Origin: Pseudomonas synxantha | GTDB lineage: Bacteria > Pseudomonadota > Gammaproteobacteria > Pseudomonadales > Pseudomonadaceae | Assembly (NCBI RefSeq): GCF_900105675.1 | Contig: NZ_LT629786.1 | Span: 558,001-622,000, forward strand | DNA: 64,000 bases | Direction: 5' to 3' | In this document: in pieces, positions 17,404 through 27,677 of the stretch | Numbering within the stretch: the first letter of the stretch is position 1 | How the letters are laid out: each line of letters opens with the position of its first letter | Notes under the pieces: generated by a model | The model's database searches: none | Told to the model about the DNA's origin: nothing | What the model saw: only the letters and a program-made list of their open reading frames with translations | Program-made: the position numbers and the translations under genes

Positions 17404-18342
17404 ATGTCTACATCCCTCGCATTCGTCTTTCCAGGGCAGGGTTCGCAGTCCCTCGGCATGTTGGCCGAACTGGGCGCGCAATACCCGCTGATCCTGGATA
17501 CCTTCAAGGAAGCTTCCGACGCCCTGGGTTACGACCTGTGGGCGCTGACCCAGCAGGGGCCGGAAGAGCAGCTTAATCAAACCGATAAAACCCAGCCGGC
17601 CATCCTGACCGCTTCGATCGCCCTGTGGCGCTTGTGGCTGGCAGAAGGCGGGGCGCGTCCGGCATTTGTTGCTGGGCACAGCCTGGGCGAATACAGCGCC
17701 CTGGTGGCGGCGGGCAGCCTGACCCTTGGTGAAGCGGTCAAGCTGGTCGAGCGTCGTGGCCAGTTGATGCAGGAAGCCGTTCCGGCCGGGCAGGGCGGCA
17801 TGGCCGCGATCCTGGGCCTGGACGATGCGGTGGTAATCGAGGCCTGCGCCGAAGCGGCGCAAGGTGAAGTGGTCAGCGCGGTGAACTTCAACTCCCCTGG
17901 CCAGGTGGTGATCGCCGGCGCCAAGGCGGCTGTTGAGCGCGCCATCGAAGGCTGCAAGGCCCGTGGTGCCAAGCGTGCGCTGCCATTGCCGGTGAGCGTG
18001 CCGTCCCACTGTGAACTGATGCGTCCGGCTGCCGAGCGTTTTGCCGAGTCCATCGCTGCCATCAACTGGCAGGCGCCACAGATCCCGTTGGTGCAGAACG
18101 TCAGTGCCGCGGTTGCACCCGACCTCGAGACTCTCAAACGCGACCTGCTGGAGCAACTCTACAAGCCAGTGCGTTGGGTTGAATCGGTCCAGACCCTGGC
18201 CGCCAACGGCGCTACCGAACTGGTCGAGTGCGGCCCGGGCAAAGTCCTGGCAGGCCTGAACAAGCGTTGCGCCGACGGTGTGTCGACCGCCAACCTCAAC
18301 ACCCCTGAAGCCTTCGCTGCCGCCCGCGCGGCACTGGCCTGA
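17404..18342 (+). CDS. fabD: Malonyl-CoA:ACP transacylase FabD
   Basis: A 312-residue acyltransferase with FPGQGSQ at 10-16, the active-site GHSLGEYSA with Ser93, and VSVPSHCELM with the catalytic His near 201. It loads malonate on ACP for chain elongation. AGGGG lies 9 bases before the ATG. First gene of the fabD-fabG-acpP-fabF cluster, the standard order in Pseudomonas and E. coli except that fabH is not next to plsX here. Confidence 0.97.
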   Translation: MSTSLAFVFPGQGSQSLGMLAELGAQYPLILDTFKEASDALGYDLWALTQQGPEEQLNQTDKTQPAILTASIALWRLWLAEGGARPAFVAGHSLGEYSALVAAGSLTLGEAVKLVERRGQLMQEAVPAGQGGMAAILGLDDAVVIEACAEAAQGEVVSAVNFNSPGQVVIAGAKAAVERAIEGCKARGAKRALPLPVSVPSHCELMRPAAERFAESIAAINWQAPQIPLVQNVSAAVAPDLETLKRDLLEQLYKPVRWVESVQTLAANGATELVECGPGKVLAGLNKRCADGVSTANLNTPEAFAAARAALA

Positions 18343-18366
18343 ATTGCGAAATTAGGAGAAGCCTGC

Positions 18367-19110
18367 ATGAGTCTGCAAGGTAAAGTTGCACTGGTTACTG
18401 GCGCAAGCCGTGGCATTGGCCAGGCGATCGCCCTGGAACTGGGCCGTCAGGGCGCCGTTGTGATCGGCACCGCCACTTCCGCATCGGGCGCCGAGCGTAT
18501 CGCCGCGACCTTGAAGGAAAATGGCGTGCAGGGCACCGGCCTTGAGCTGAATGTGACCAGCGATGAGTCCGTGGCTGCCGTATTGGCCCAGATCACCGCA
18601 CAGTTCGGCGCGCCGGCAATTTTGGTTAACAACGCCGGCATCACCCGTGACAACCTGATGATGCGCATGAAAGACGACGAGTGGTACGACGTGGTCGATA
18701 CCAACCTGAACAGTCTGTTTCGCCTGTCCAAGGGCGTTTTGCGCGGTATGACCAAGGCGCGTTGGGGCCGAATTATCAATATTGGCTCCGTAGTGGGTGC
18801 CATGGGCAACGCAGGCCAAGTAAACTATGCCTCCGCCAAGGCCGGCCTGGAAGGTTTCAGCCGTGCACTGGCACGTGAAGTCGGCTCGCGGTCGATTACG
18901 GTCAACTCGGTGGCCCCAGGGTTCATCGACACCGATATGACCCGCGAACTGCCGGAAGCACAGCGTGAAGCCTTGCTGACGCAGATTCCGCTGGGCCGTC
19001 TGGGCCAGGCCCAAGAGATCGCGAATGTGGTCACTTTCCTGGCATCCGACGGTGCGGCATACGTGACTGGGGCTACAATCCCGGTGAACGGCGGGATGTA
19101 CATGAGTTAA
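18367..19110 (+). CDS. fabG: 3-oxoacyl-ACP reductase FabG
   Basis: A 247-residue short-chain dehydrogenase with the NADP-binding TGASRGIG at 11-18, NNAG at 88-91 and the catalytic set Ser141, Tyr154 and Lys158 (YASAK). It carries out the first reduction in each round of fatty-acid elongation. The C-terminus (TGATIPVNGGMYM) is typical of FabG. Strong ribosome site TTAGGAG. A 191-bp gap with its own promoter separates it from acpP. Confidence 0.97.
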   Translation: MSLQGKVALVTGASRGIGQAIALELGRQGAVVIGTATSASGAERIAATLKENGVQGTGLELNVTSDESVAAVLAQITAQFGAPAILVNNAGITRDNLMMRMKDDEWYDVVDTNLNSLFRLSKGVLRGMTKARWGRIINIGSVVGAMGNAGQVNYASAKAGLEGFSRALAREVGSRSITVNSVAPGFIDTDMTRELPEAQREALLTQIPLGRLGQAQEIANVVTFLASDGAAYVTGATIPVNGGMYMS

Positions 19111-19222
19111 ATTGTGACGGATCGCTTCAAAAAAATGTCATACGAGCTGTCTAAAATCCGTTATAAAGCTGCAACTTAATTTATAGGCAGATGGTCGGCG
19201 GGGTACGGGGTGAAGCTTTCAG

Positions 19223-19250
19223 TTGAAAAGCTGAAATGGCTTTCTATACA
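19223..19250 (+). promoter_or_regulatory. Sigma-70 promoter of acpP
   Basis: TTGAAA (19223-19228), 16-bp spacer, TATACA (19245-19250); start near 19257, leader about 45 bases. A separate strong promoter fits the need for far more ACP than FabD or FabG. Confidence 0.7.
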
Positions 19251-19301
19251 CTTACCCACTGGCCAGCTGCCTGAATTTGTCCATTAGGAGTTAAACAAGG
19301 T

Positions 19302-19538
19302 ATGAGCACCATCGAAGAGCGCGTCAAGAAAATCGTCGCCGAGCAACTGGGCGTTAAGGAAGAAGAAGTGGTCAACACTGCTTCCTTCGTAGAAGACCTG
19401 GGTGCCGATTCCCTTGACACCGTTGAGCTGGTGATGGCTCTGGAAGAGGAATTCGAGACCGAAATCCCGGACGAAGAAGCTGAAAAAATCACTACTGTTC
19501 AAGCTGCCATCGACTACGTTACTAGCCACCAGGCGTAA
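19302..19538 (+). CDS. acpP: Acyl carrier protein AcpP
   Basis: A 78-residue, very acidic protein with the phosphopantetheine attachment motif [10 protein letters not shown], Ser37. It carries the growing acyl chains between Fab enzymes. TAGGAG precedes the ATG by 11 bases. The start [20 protein letters not shown] is that of housekeeping ACP. A terminator-like hairpin between acpP and fabF probably lets acpP message outnumber downstream message. Confidence 0.98.
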   Translation: MSTIEERVKKIVAEQLGVKEEEVVNTASFVEDLGADSLDTVELVMALEEEFETEIPDEEAEKITTVQAAIDYVTSHQA

Positions 19539-19567
19539 TAGTTTGTAGTCGTCGCTTGCTGTCAGGG

Positions 19568-19604
19568 AAAAACCGCACTGCTGTAACGGCGTGCGGTTTT
19601 TTCT
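19568..19604 (+). terminator. Terminator/attenuator between acpP and fabF
   Basis: AAAAACCGCA and TGCGGTTTTTT pair around a 14-base loop, with a T-run. It ends 60 bases before fabF, so some transcripts must read through or a fabF promoter must lie in this gap. Confidence 0.75.
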
Positions 19605-19666
19605 TTAAGCGGTGATGAAAAGCAAGCTGCGAAGCGAAGTGTCGTCATTAGAAAAAGGAGAGTGCT

Positions 19667-20911
19667 GTGTCGCGTAGACGCGTCGTAGTCACCGGTATGG
19701 GTATGTTGTCGCCACTGGGCACGGATGTGCCAAGCAGTTGGCAGGGCATTCTGGCTGGCCGCAGTGGTATTGGTCTGATCGAACACACGGACCTTTCTGC
19801 CTATTCCACCCGTTTTGGCGGCTCGGTAAAGGGTTTCAATGTCGAGCAATACCTCTCGATCAAAGAGTCCCGCAAGCTCGACCTGTTCATTCAATACGGC
19901 CTGGCGGCCGGTTTTCAGGCAGTGCGTAATGCGGGCCTGGAAGTCACCGACGCCAACCGTGAGCGCATCGGCGTGGCCATGGGGTCGGGTATTGGCGGCT
20001 TGACCAATATCGAAGAAACCAGCCGCACGCTGCACGAATCCGGCCCTCGTCGAATTTCACCGTTCTTCGTACCGGGCTCGATCATCAATATGATTTCCGG
20101 CTTCCTGTCCATCCACCTGGGGGCACAGGGGCCTAACTACGCCATTTCGACGGCGTGCACCACGGGCACTCACTGCATCGGCATGGCGGCGCGCAACATC
20201 GCCTATGACGAAGCGGACGTGATGATCGCCGGTGGCGCCGAAATGGCCGCCTGCGGCCTGGGCATGGGCGGCTTCGGCGCCTCCCGTGCGCTGTCGACCC
20301 GCAATGACGAACCGACCCGTGCCAGCCGTCCGTGGGACAAGGGCCGCGACGGCTTCGTACTGGCCGACGGTGCCGGTGCCCTGGTACTCGAAGAGTTGGA
20401 GCACGCCAAGGCGCGTGGCGCCACCATCTACGCCGAGTTGATCGGCTTTGGCATGAGCGGCGACGCCTACCACATGACCTCGCCACCGTCCGACGGTGCC
20501 GGTGCTGCGCGCTGCATCACCAACGCCCTGCGCGATGCGAAGGTCAACCCCAACCAGGTGCAGTACATCAACGCCCATGGTACTTCGACGCCGACCGGTG
20601 ACCTGGCGGAAGCCGAGGCCATCAAGTCGGTGTTCGGCGAGCACGCCTACAAGCTGGCGGTCAGTTCCACCAAGTCCATGACCGGCCACCTGTTGGGCGC
20701 GGCGGGCGCGGTGGAGGCGATCTTCAGCGTGATGGCAATCAAGGATCAGGTCGCTCCGCCGACCATCAACCTGGATGAACCGGACGAAGGCTGCGACCTG
20801 AACTTCGTGCCTCACGAAGCGCAACCGATGCCGATCGACGTGGCGATTTCCAACTCGTTCGGTTTTGGTGGCACCAACGGGTCCCTGGTGTTCCGCCGGT
20901 TCGCCGAGTGA
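19667..20911 (+). CDS. fabF: 3-oxoacyl-ACP synthase II FabF
   Basis: A 414-residue condensing enzyme with active-site Cys164 ([11 protein letters not shown]) and the two catalytic histidines in [11 protein letters not shown] (about 304) and [12 protein letters not shown] (about 341). It elongates acyl-ACP and sets unsaturated chain length with temperature. GTG start at 19667 with AAAAGGAG upstream. Its stop overlaps the pabC start codon (TGATG). Confidence 0.97.
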   Translation: MSRRRVVVTGMGMLSPLGTDVPSSWQGILAGRSGIGLIEHTDLSAYSTRFGGSVKGFNVEQYLSIKESRKLDLFIQYGLAAGFQAVRNAGLEVTDANRERIGVAMGSGIGGLTNIEETSRTLHESGPRRISPFFVPGSIINMISGFLSIHLGAQGPNYAISTACTTGTHCIGMAARNIAYDEADVMIAGGAEMAACGLGMGGFGASRALSTRNDEPTRASRPWDKGRDGFVLADGAGALVLEELEHAKARGATIYAELIGFGMSGDAYHMTSPPSDGAGAARCITNALRDAKVNPNQVQYINAHGTSTPTGDLAEAEAIKSVFGEHAYKLAVSSTKSMTGHLLGAAGAVEAIFSVMAIKDQVAPPTINLDEPDEGCDLNFVPHEAQPMPIDVAISNSFGFGGTNGSLVFRRFAE

Positions 20912-21726
20912 TGCACAGCTGGGTCGACGGTCAACCAGTGGACTCCGTGCCCCTGAAAGATCGCGGCCTGGCGTATGGCGATGGCTTGTTCGAGACCATC
21001 GCCGTCAAGGCCGGGCAGCCGCTGTTGCTCGACCGTCACCTGCAGCGCCTGAATGAGGGCTGCAGGCGTTTGGCATTAGTTGCCGACCACGGTGTGATTC
21101 GCAGCGAAGTGCTGGCCTATGCCGTCGCCCTCGGCGACGGTATCCTCAAGTTGATCCTTACCCGTGGCGATAGCCTGCGCGGCTATGGTCTCAACCCTGG
21201 CGCTCCGGTGCGCCGTATCTTGCAGGGCAGTGCGCCCGCGACTTATCCCCCCGCCCATGGTGTCGAAGGCATCCGCCTGTTTCCGTGCGCGACCCGCTTG
21301 GCCGAACAGCCGTTGTTGGCCGGTCTCAAGCACCTCAATCGTCTGGAGCAAGTGCTCGCACGCGCAGAATGGCAAGATGCCGATCATGCCGAAGGCTTGA
21401 TGCTGGATATGTCCGGTCGGGTTATCGAAGGCGTGTTCAGCAACTTGTTCCTGGTGCGCAACGGCTTGTTACTAACCTCTGACCTGAGTCGATGTGGCGT
21501 GGCCGGCGTGATGCGCGCCGAGCTGCTGGCCCAGGCTCAGGCGCTGGGCATCCCGGTAGTCGTGGCCGACGTCAGTGTCGAGCAGTTGCGACAGGCCGAT
21601 GAAGTCTTCGTCTGCAACAGCGTATATGGCATTTGGCCGGTGCGCGGATGCGCTGCGATGAGCTGGCCGGTTGGGCCGCTCACCCGTAAACTGCAGGGTA
21701 TTGTTCGCGCGCTATTGGATATTTGA
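20911..21726 (+). CDS. pabC: Aminodeoxychorismate lyase PabC
   Basis: A 271-residue fold-type IV PLP enzyme that releases pyruvate from aminodeoxychorismate to give p-aminobenzoate for folate. DRGLAYGDGLFET near residues 11-23 and the PLP-lysine motif GLKHLNRLEQVLAR near 133-146 are family marks; GVFSNLF and AGVMR near 170-195 complete the site. The ATG overlaps the fabF stop by one base; a GTG three bases earlier is also possible. The order fabF-pabC-mltG-tmk-holB is shared with E. coli. Confidence 0.95.
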   Translation: MHSWVDGQPVDSVPLKDRGLAYGDGLFETIAVKAGQPLLLDRHLQRLNEGCRRLALVADHGVIRSEVLAYAVALGDGILKLILTRGDSLRGYGLNPGAPVRRILQGSAPATYPPAHGVEGIRLFPCATRLAEQPLLAGLKHLNRLEQVLARAEWQDADHAEGLMLDMSGRVIEGVFSNLFLVRNGLLLTSDLSRCGVAGVMRAELLAQAQALGIPVVVADVSVEQLRQADEVFVCNSVYGIWPVRGCAAMSWPVGPLTRKLQGIVRALLDI

Positions 21727-21727
21727 G

Positions 21728-22849
21728 TTGATACGAAAACTGGTTTTACTGCTGCAGATCAGCCTGGTCTCGGCGGCGTTGCTCGTGGGCTTTTCGGCCT
21801 GGAAGCTCGACTCTGCCCTCAAGCAGCCTTTGGCGCTGTCCCAGGAGCAGTTGCTCGACGTACCGGCTGGCGCTACCCCGACGGGCACCTTCAATCGTCT
21901 GGAAGCTGACGGTGTGCTCGACGATGCCTTCTGGCTGCGCCTGTACTGGCGCTTCAATCTCGAAGGCCAGCCACTGCACAGCGGTGAATACCGCATGACT
22001 CCCGGTCTTACCGCCGAGGGGCTGATTGGCCTGTGGCAGCGTGGCGAAGTGGTGCAGTACAGCCTGACGCTGGTGGAAGGCTGGAATTTCCGTCAGGTGC
22101 GCATGGCCCTGGCCAAGCACGAAAAGATCGTGCAGACCCTTCCAGGGCTGACTGACAGTGAAGTAATGGAAAAGCTCGGCCACCCGGGTGTATTCCCCGA
22201 GGGGCGTTTCTTCCCCGACACTTATCGCTTCGTGCGCGGTATGACCGATGTCGAATTCCTGAAAAAAGCCTACAACCGCCTCGACGATGTCCTCGCTCAG
22301 GAGTGGAGCAAGCGTGCCGCCGATGTGCCGTACACCGACCCTTATCAGGCGCTGATCATGGCGTCCCTGGTGGAGAAGGAGACCGGTGTACCGCAAGAGC
22401 GTGGGCAGATCGCTGGTGTGTTTGTGCGTCGCATGAAGATCGGCATGTTGCTGCAGACCGATCCGACTGTGATCTACGGCCTGGGTGAGCGCTACAACGG
22501 CAAGTTGACCCGCGCCCACCTCAAGGAAGCCAACCCTTACAATACCTACATGATCGCCGGCCTGCCGCCGACACCCATCGCCATGGTCGGTCGCGAGGCC
22601 ATCCACGCGGCGCTGAACCCGGAACCGGGCAGCAGCCTGTATTTCGTCGCCCGTGGCGATGGCAGCCATATTTTCTCGGATAACCTGGATGCGCATAATG
22701 CCGCCGTGCGCGAGTTCCAGCTCAAGCGGCGTGCCGACTACCGCTCCAGCCCGGCGCCGGTGGTGAAACCACTGGACGACACAGCCCCACCCGGCGACGC
22801 ACCGATCGAGCCCACACCGGACACCATCGTGCCGCAAAGCCCGCAATGA
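21728..22849 (+). CDS. mltG: Endolytic murein transglycosylase MltG (YceG)
   Basis: A 373-residue inner-membrane protein with one N-terminal anchor (residues 5-24) and a periplasmic catalytic domain. It cuts nascent glycan strands and sets their length. The catalytic motif ASLVEKETG near 212-220 gives Glu216 as the likely catalytic acid (Glu218 in E. coli); QTDPTVIYGLG and NPYNTY-GLPPTPI follow as usual. The start is TTG at 21728, one base after the pabC stop, chosen because the family begins just before the membrane helix; a reading from 21671 would be inside pabC. A proline-rich tail of about 30 residues ends the protein. Confidence 0.93.
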   Translation: MIRKLVLLLQISLVSAALLVGFSAWKLDSALKQPLALSQEQLLDVPAGATPTGTFNRLEADGVLDDAFWLRLYWRFNLEGQPLHSGEYRMTPGLTAEGLIGLWQRGEVVQYSLTLVEGWNFRQVRMALAKHEKIVQTLPGLTDSEVMEKLGHPGVFPEGRFFPDTYRFVRGMTDVEFLKKAYNRLDDVLAQEWSKRAADVPYTDPYQALIMASLVEKETGVPQERGQIAGVFVRRMKIGMLLQTDPTVIYGLGERYNGKLTRAHLKEANPYNTYMIAGLPPTPIAMVGREAIHAALNPEPGSSLYFVARGDGSHIFSDNLDAHNAAVREFQLKRRADYRSSPAPVVKPLDDTAPPGDAPIEPTPDTIVPQSPQ

Positions 22850-22859
22850 CTCTGACTAA

Positions 22860-24483
<1,624 letters not shown>

Positions 24484-24547
24484 TTTCCGTGGCCGACGGG
24501 TGTATCGTTGGCCAGACTCTTTTCGTGACTTAAAGCCCTGACTCCCT

Positions 24548-25336
24548 ATGCTCGTAGATTCCCATTGCCACCTTGATCGTCTCGACCTTGCCCAGCACGG
24601 CGGTTCCCTCGACGCCGCCCTTGAAGCTGCCCGCCAGCGTGGGGTAGGCCACTTCCTATGTATCGGTGTCAGCGCTGAGAACGCCGCCGACGTCAAGGCC
24701 CTGGCTGAGCGCTACACGGACGTGGATTGCTCTGTGGGTATCCACCCGCTGGACCTCAAGCCCGACGAAGCCCCGGCCCTCGATTGGCTATTGGGCGAAC
24801 TCAACCACCCACGGGTGGTAGCCATCGGTGAGACCGGCCTGGACTACCACTACGAACCCGAAGCCGCCGAGTTACAGCAGGCTTCGTTCCGCCTGCACCT
24901 GCAAGCTGCCCAACAGACCGGCAAGCCGGTGATCGTCCACACCCGTGGCGCCCGGGCCGATACCTTGACGCTTTTGCGTGAAGCCGCACTGCCACAGGCC
25001 GGTGTACTGCACTGCTTTACTGAGGACTGGGACATGGCCAAAGCTGCCCTGGACCTGGGATTCTATATTTCCCTGTCGGGTATCGTCACCTTCCGCAATG
25101 CCGACGCGCTGCGTGACGTAGCCCGCCAAGTGCCGGCCGACCGCCTGCTGGTGGAAACCGACTCGCCCTACCTGGCGCCTATCCCCCATCGCGGTAAGCC
25201 GAACCTGCCGGAATACGTGCGTGACGTGGCCGATTACCTGGCAATGCTGCGCGGCGAGTCCTACGAGCATTTTGCCGAGCAGACGACCGAGAACTTCAAG
25301 CGCCTGTTTCCGCTGGCCCATGTAGCAGTTGGATAA
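24548..25336 (+). CDS. tatD: TatD family metal-dependent DNase
   Basis: A 262-residue TIM-barrel hydrolase with metal ligands in DSHCHLD (residues 4-10), the glutamate in IGETGLDYHYE near 95-105, HTRGA near 132, HCFTEDW near 157 and the aspartate in VETDSPYLAP near 204-213. Members act as 3'-5' exonucleases or on D-aminoacyl-tRNA; the exact role here (TatD versus YcfH) cannot be separated by eye. The holB neighbourhood matches E. coli ycfH. Ribosome site weak. Confidence 0.92.
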   Translation: MLVDSHCHLDRLDLAQHGGSLDAALEAARQRGVGHFLCIGVSAENAADVKALAERYTDVDCSVGIHPLDLKPDEAPALDWLLGELNHPRVVAIGETGLDYHYEPEAAELQQASFRLHLQAAQQTGKPVIVHTRGARADTLTLLREAALPQAGVLHCFTEDWDMAKAALDLGFYISLSGIVTFRNADALRDVARQVPADRLLVETDSPYLAPIPHRGKPNLPEYVRDVADYLAMLRGESYEHFAEQTTENFKRLFPLAHVAVG

Positions 25337-25353
25337 ACGCTCGAATTCCAGGC

Positions 25354-25471
25354 AAAAAAAACCCGGGTTCTGGGGGGGGAATCCGGGCTAAGACCATTAG
25401 GAGTAAAACAAGGGCACACAGTCCGTCGGTACCCAGGTCGACGCGTCACTTGGGGGAGATGTCGCGCCGAC
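25354..25471 (-). ncRNA. rgsA: Small regulatory RNA RgsA (P16)
   Basis: The minus strand between tatD and the TetR gene carries CAATACT (25484-25478), one base off the RpoS -10 CTATACT, then about 118 bases ending in a terminator (CCCGG / CCGGG stem, loop of C-rich bases, eight Ts at 25361-25354). Size, orientation and position next to tatD match RgsA, an RpoS-dependent, Gac-linked, Hfq-binding sRNA of about 120 bases reported in P. aeruginosa and P. fluorescens. The call rests on location and architecture, not alignment. Confidence 0.82.
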
Positions 25472-25667
25472 AGTTGAAGTATTGATCACTATCTCATTCA
25501 GTCCAGTCGGATCTGATCGTTTTTTAAACAGATTTGGAATACGCCCGCTTCTCTTGAGTTCTCATTGCTCAGGTGGGCAGGTTCAGGTGATACGTATTAT
25601 TTCTGACTGATAGAGGCAGGATCGTTGGCGCATTGAAAGTTATGTGCCTGGCGGGTTCACATAGACA

Positions 25668-25696
25668 TTGCCCAACGACCGTTCAGTCGGGATAAT
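25668..25696 (+). promoter_or_regulatory. Sigma-70 promoter of the TetR gene
   Basis: TTGCCC (25668-25673), 17-bp spacer, GATAAT (25691-25696). Predicted start near 25703, giving a 78-base leader. The rest of 25485-25667 shows nothing I can name. Confidence 0.6.
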
Positions 25697-25780
25697 CCCT
25701 CGCATCGGGTAAATCGTATCGCCACGTATCTGTGGCCCTGCGCAACCCTCCCTATTCCGACCTTTGCAGACCTTTTCCTC

Positions 25781-26446
25781 ATGCACAAAGAACCCCGTAA
25801 GGTCCGTGAGTTTCGCCGCCGTGAGCAGGAAATTCTCGACACTGCACTCAAGTTATTCCTCGACCAGGGCGAAGACAGTGTCACCGTCGAGATGATTGCG
25901 GATGCCGTGGGTATCGGCAAAGGCACAATCTACAAGCACTTCAAGTCCAAGGCCGAGATCTATCTGCGTCTGATGCTCGATTACGAGCGTGACTTGAACG
26001 AGTTGCTGCACTCGGCCGACGTCGACAAAGACAAGGAAGCCTTGTCCCGCGCTTACTTCGAGTTCCGCATGCGTGACCCGCAACGCTACCGCCTGTTCGA
26101 CCGCCTGGAAGAGAAGGTGGTCAAAGGTCACCAGGTGCCGGAAATGGTCGAGGAGCTCCACAAGATTCGCGCCTCGAACTTCGAACGCCTGACGCTGCTG
26201 ATCAAGGGCCGTATCAGTGAAGGCAAGCTCGAAGACGTACCGCCGTATTTCCACTACTGCGCCGCCTGGGCTTTGGTGCATGGCGCCGTGGCGTTGTACC
26301 ACTCGCCGTTCTGGAGCAATGTGCTGGAAGATCAGGAAGGCTTCTTCCAGTTCCTGATGGACATCGGTGTGCGCATGGGCAACAAGCGCAAGCACAGCTC
26401 TGAACTGCCAGGCGCTGAAAAGAGTGGTGAAACCCCGGCTACGTAA
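25781..26446 (+). CDS. TetR family transcriptional regulator
   Basis: A 221-residue regulator. The N-terminal helix-turn-helix is plain: REQEILDTALKLFLDQGEDSVTVEMIADAVGIGKGTIYKHFKSK at about 11-56. The C-terminal ligand domain is all-helical and ends in a charged, disordered tail. It occupies the position of PA2957 in P. aeruginosa beside the tatD-side sRNA. The effector and targets are unknown. There is no convincing ribosome binding site before the ATG; the leader is pyrimidine-rich (CCTTTTCCTC). Confidence 0.9.
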   Translation: MHKEPRKVREFRRREQEILDTALKLFLDQGEDSVTVEMIADAVGIGKGTIYKHFKSKAEIYLRLMLDYERDLNELLHSADVDKDKEALSRAYFEFRMRDPQRYRLFDRLEEKVVKGHQVPEMVEELHKIRASNFERLTLLIKGRISEGKLEDVPPYFHYCAAWALVHGAVALYHSPFWSNVLEDQEGFFQFLMDIGVRMGNKRKHSSELPGAEKSGETPAT

Positions 26447-26510
26447 GTCATTCGCCAATGATTTACTGCCAGGCGCAGTACCCCAGGAATATACTCAGGC
26501 AAGGACCTTG

Positions 26511-26540
26511 CTAAAAGCTGATTTATAAGTCAGCTTTTAG
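26511..26540. promoter_or_regulatory. Perfect 11-bp inverted repeat upstream of the moaA-like gene
   Basis: CTAAAAGCTGA (26511-26521) and TCAGCTTTTAG (26530-26540) surround TTTATAAG. It lies 65 bases after the TetR stop and 33 before the next ATG. It could be a terminator for the TetR gene (the stem itself ends in TTTTAG) or an operator; the sequence does not decide. Confidence 0.5.
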
Positions 26541-26572
26541 TGCGCCCGAATTATCCTCTGCCGGAGTGATCC

Positions 26573-27541
26573 ATGATCGTTGATCGTCAAGGCAGGCGTT
26601 TTCGCAATTTGCGAATCAGCCTGACCTCAGCCTGCAATTACGCGTGTACCTATTGCGTGCCAAATGGCAAGCGGCTGGTGGCTGCCCAAGACGAACTTTC
26701 GGCCCAGGCCATGGCCCGGGGCGTGGCTTACCTGATCGAAGCAGCCGGTATCGAGCGCTTGCGCATTACCGGCGGTGAACCGCTGGTCAGCCCCAAGTTG
26801 GAAGCTTTCATGGGCGCGGTAGGGCAGATGGGCCTCAGCGACATCAGCCTGACCACCAACGGCCAACTGTTGGCGCGCAAGTTGCCGTTGCTGGTGACCG
26901 CCGGCATTCGACGCATCAATGTTTCCCTCGATACCCTGGATGCCGATGCCTTCCGCAGCATCGCCCGTGGCGGCGACCTGGCCACCGTGCTCGACGGCAT
27001 GGACCAGGCCAGCGCTGCCGGGATCAAGATCAAGGTCAACATGGTGCCGTTGCGCGGCCAGAACCTGGACCAGGTGATGCCGCTGCTCGATTACTGCCTG
27101 GAGCGCGGCTACGAGCTGCGCTTTATCGAACTGATGCGCATGGGCCACCTGGCCAAGGACTCCAACGCGTTCCTGCAACAGTTCGTCAGCTTGCAGCAGC
27201 TGCTCAGCCTGATCGGCGAACACCACGAATATTTGCAAGCCAATGCGCCCGTCGACGCCACTGCAGTGCGCTACGAAGTGCCGGGCAAGGGCTTCTTCGG
27301 CGTGATCGCCAACGAAAGCGTGCCGTTCTGCCGCACCTGTTCGCGGCTGCGCTTATCCTCCACGGGATGGCTGCATGGGTGCCTTTCATCGAGCAATCGC
27401 CACTACGTCGGTGACTTGCTCGATCAGCCGCGCCACCAGGCATTGCCGGCCCTGCAGGGCTTGCTGATGAAGGCCCTGGGCGACAAACAGGAAGTAGCGT
27501 TTTCTGGCGGCGCGACGGTCATGAAGATCATCGGCGGCTAA
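26573..27541 (+). CDS. moaA: MoaA-like GTP 3',8-cyclase (radical SAM)
   Basis: A 322-residue radical SAM protein. The SAM 4Fe-4S cluster ligands are Cys21, Cys25 and Cys28 (CNYACTYC); the second, MoaA-specific cluster has Cys253, Cys256 and Cys270. ITGGEPL near residues 64-70 binds SAM, and the chain ends with the conserved MoaA di-glycine (IIGG). It catalyses the first step of molybdopterin synthesis from GTP. No other moa gene is beside it, so this is likely one of several moaA copies, as in other pseudomonads. GGAG lies 8 bases before the ATG. Confidence 0.9.
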   Translation: MIVDRQGRRFRNLRISLTSACNYACTYCVPNGKRLVAAQDELSAQAMARGVAYLIEAAGIERLRITGGEPLVSPKLEAFMGAVGQMGLSDISLTTNGQLLARKLPLLVTAGIRRINVSLDTLDADAFRSIARGGDLATVLDGMDQASAAGIKIKVNMVPLRGQNLDQVMPLLDYCLERGYELRFIELMRMGHLAKDSNAFLQQFVSLQQLLSLIGEHHEYLQANAPVDATAVRYEVPGKGFFGVIANESVPFCRTCSRLRLSSTGWLHGCLSSSNRHYVGDLLDQPRHQALPALQGLLMKALGDKQEVAFSGGATVMKIIGG

Positions 27542-27570
27542 TGTAGATCTCCCGAGTTCACACAAATGAA

Positions 27571-27593
27571 TATGGGGGCTCGCTCCCACATTT
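27571..27593. repeat. Degenerate REP element
   Basis: TATGGGGGCTCGCTCCCACATTT keeps the CTCCCACATTT arm and a shortened stem of the REP family, in the 136-bp gap after the moaA-like gene. Confidence 0.6.
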
Positions 27594-27677
27594 GATTGGG
27601 GGCGCTGCTCAATGGCGCGGATTCTGCATCTCACCCCCATTCGCCGGTTTTCCGTCACCGGCTTCTGGAGGATTAGG

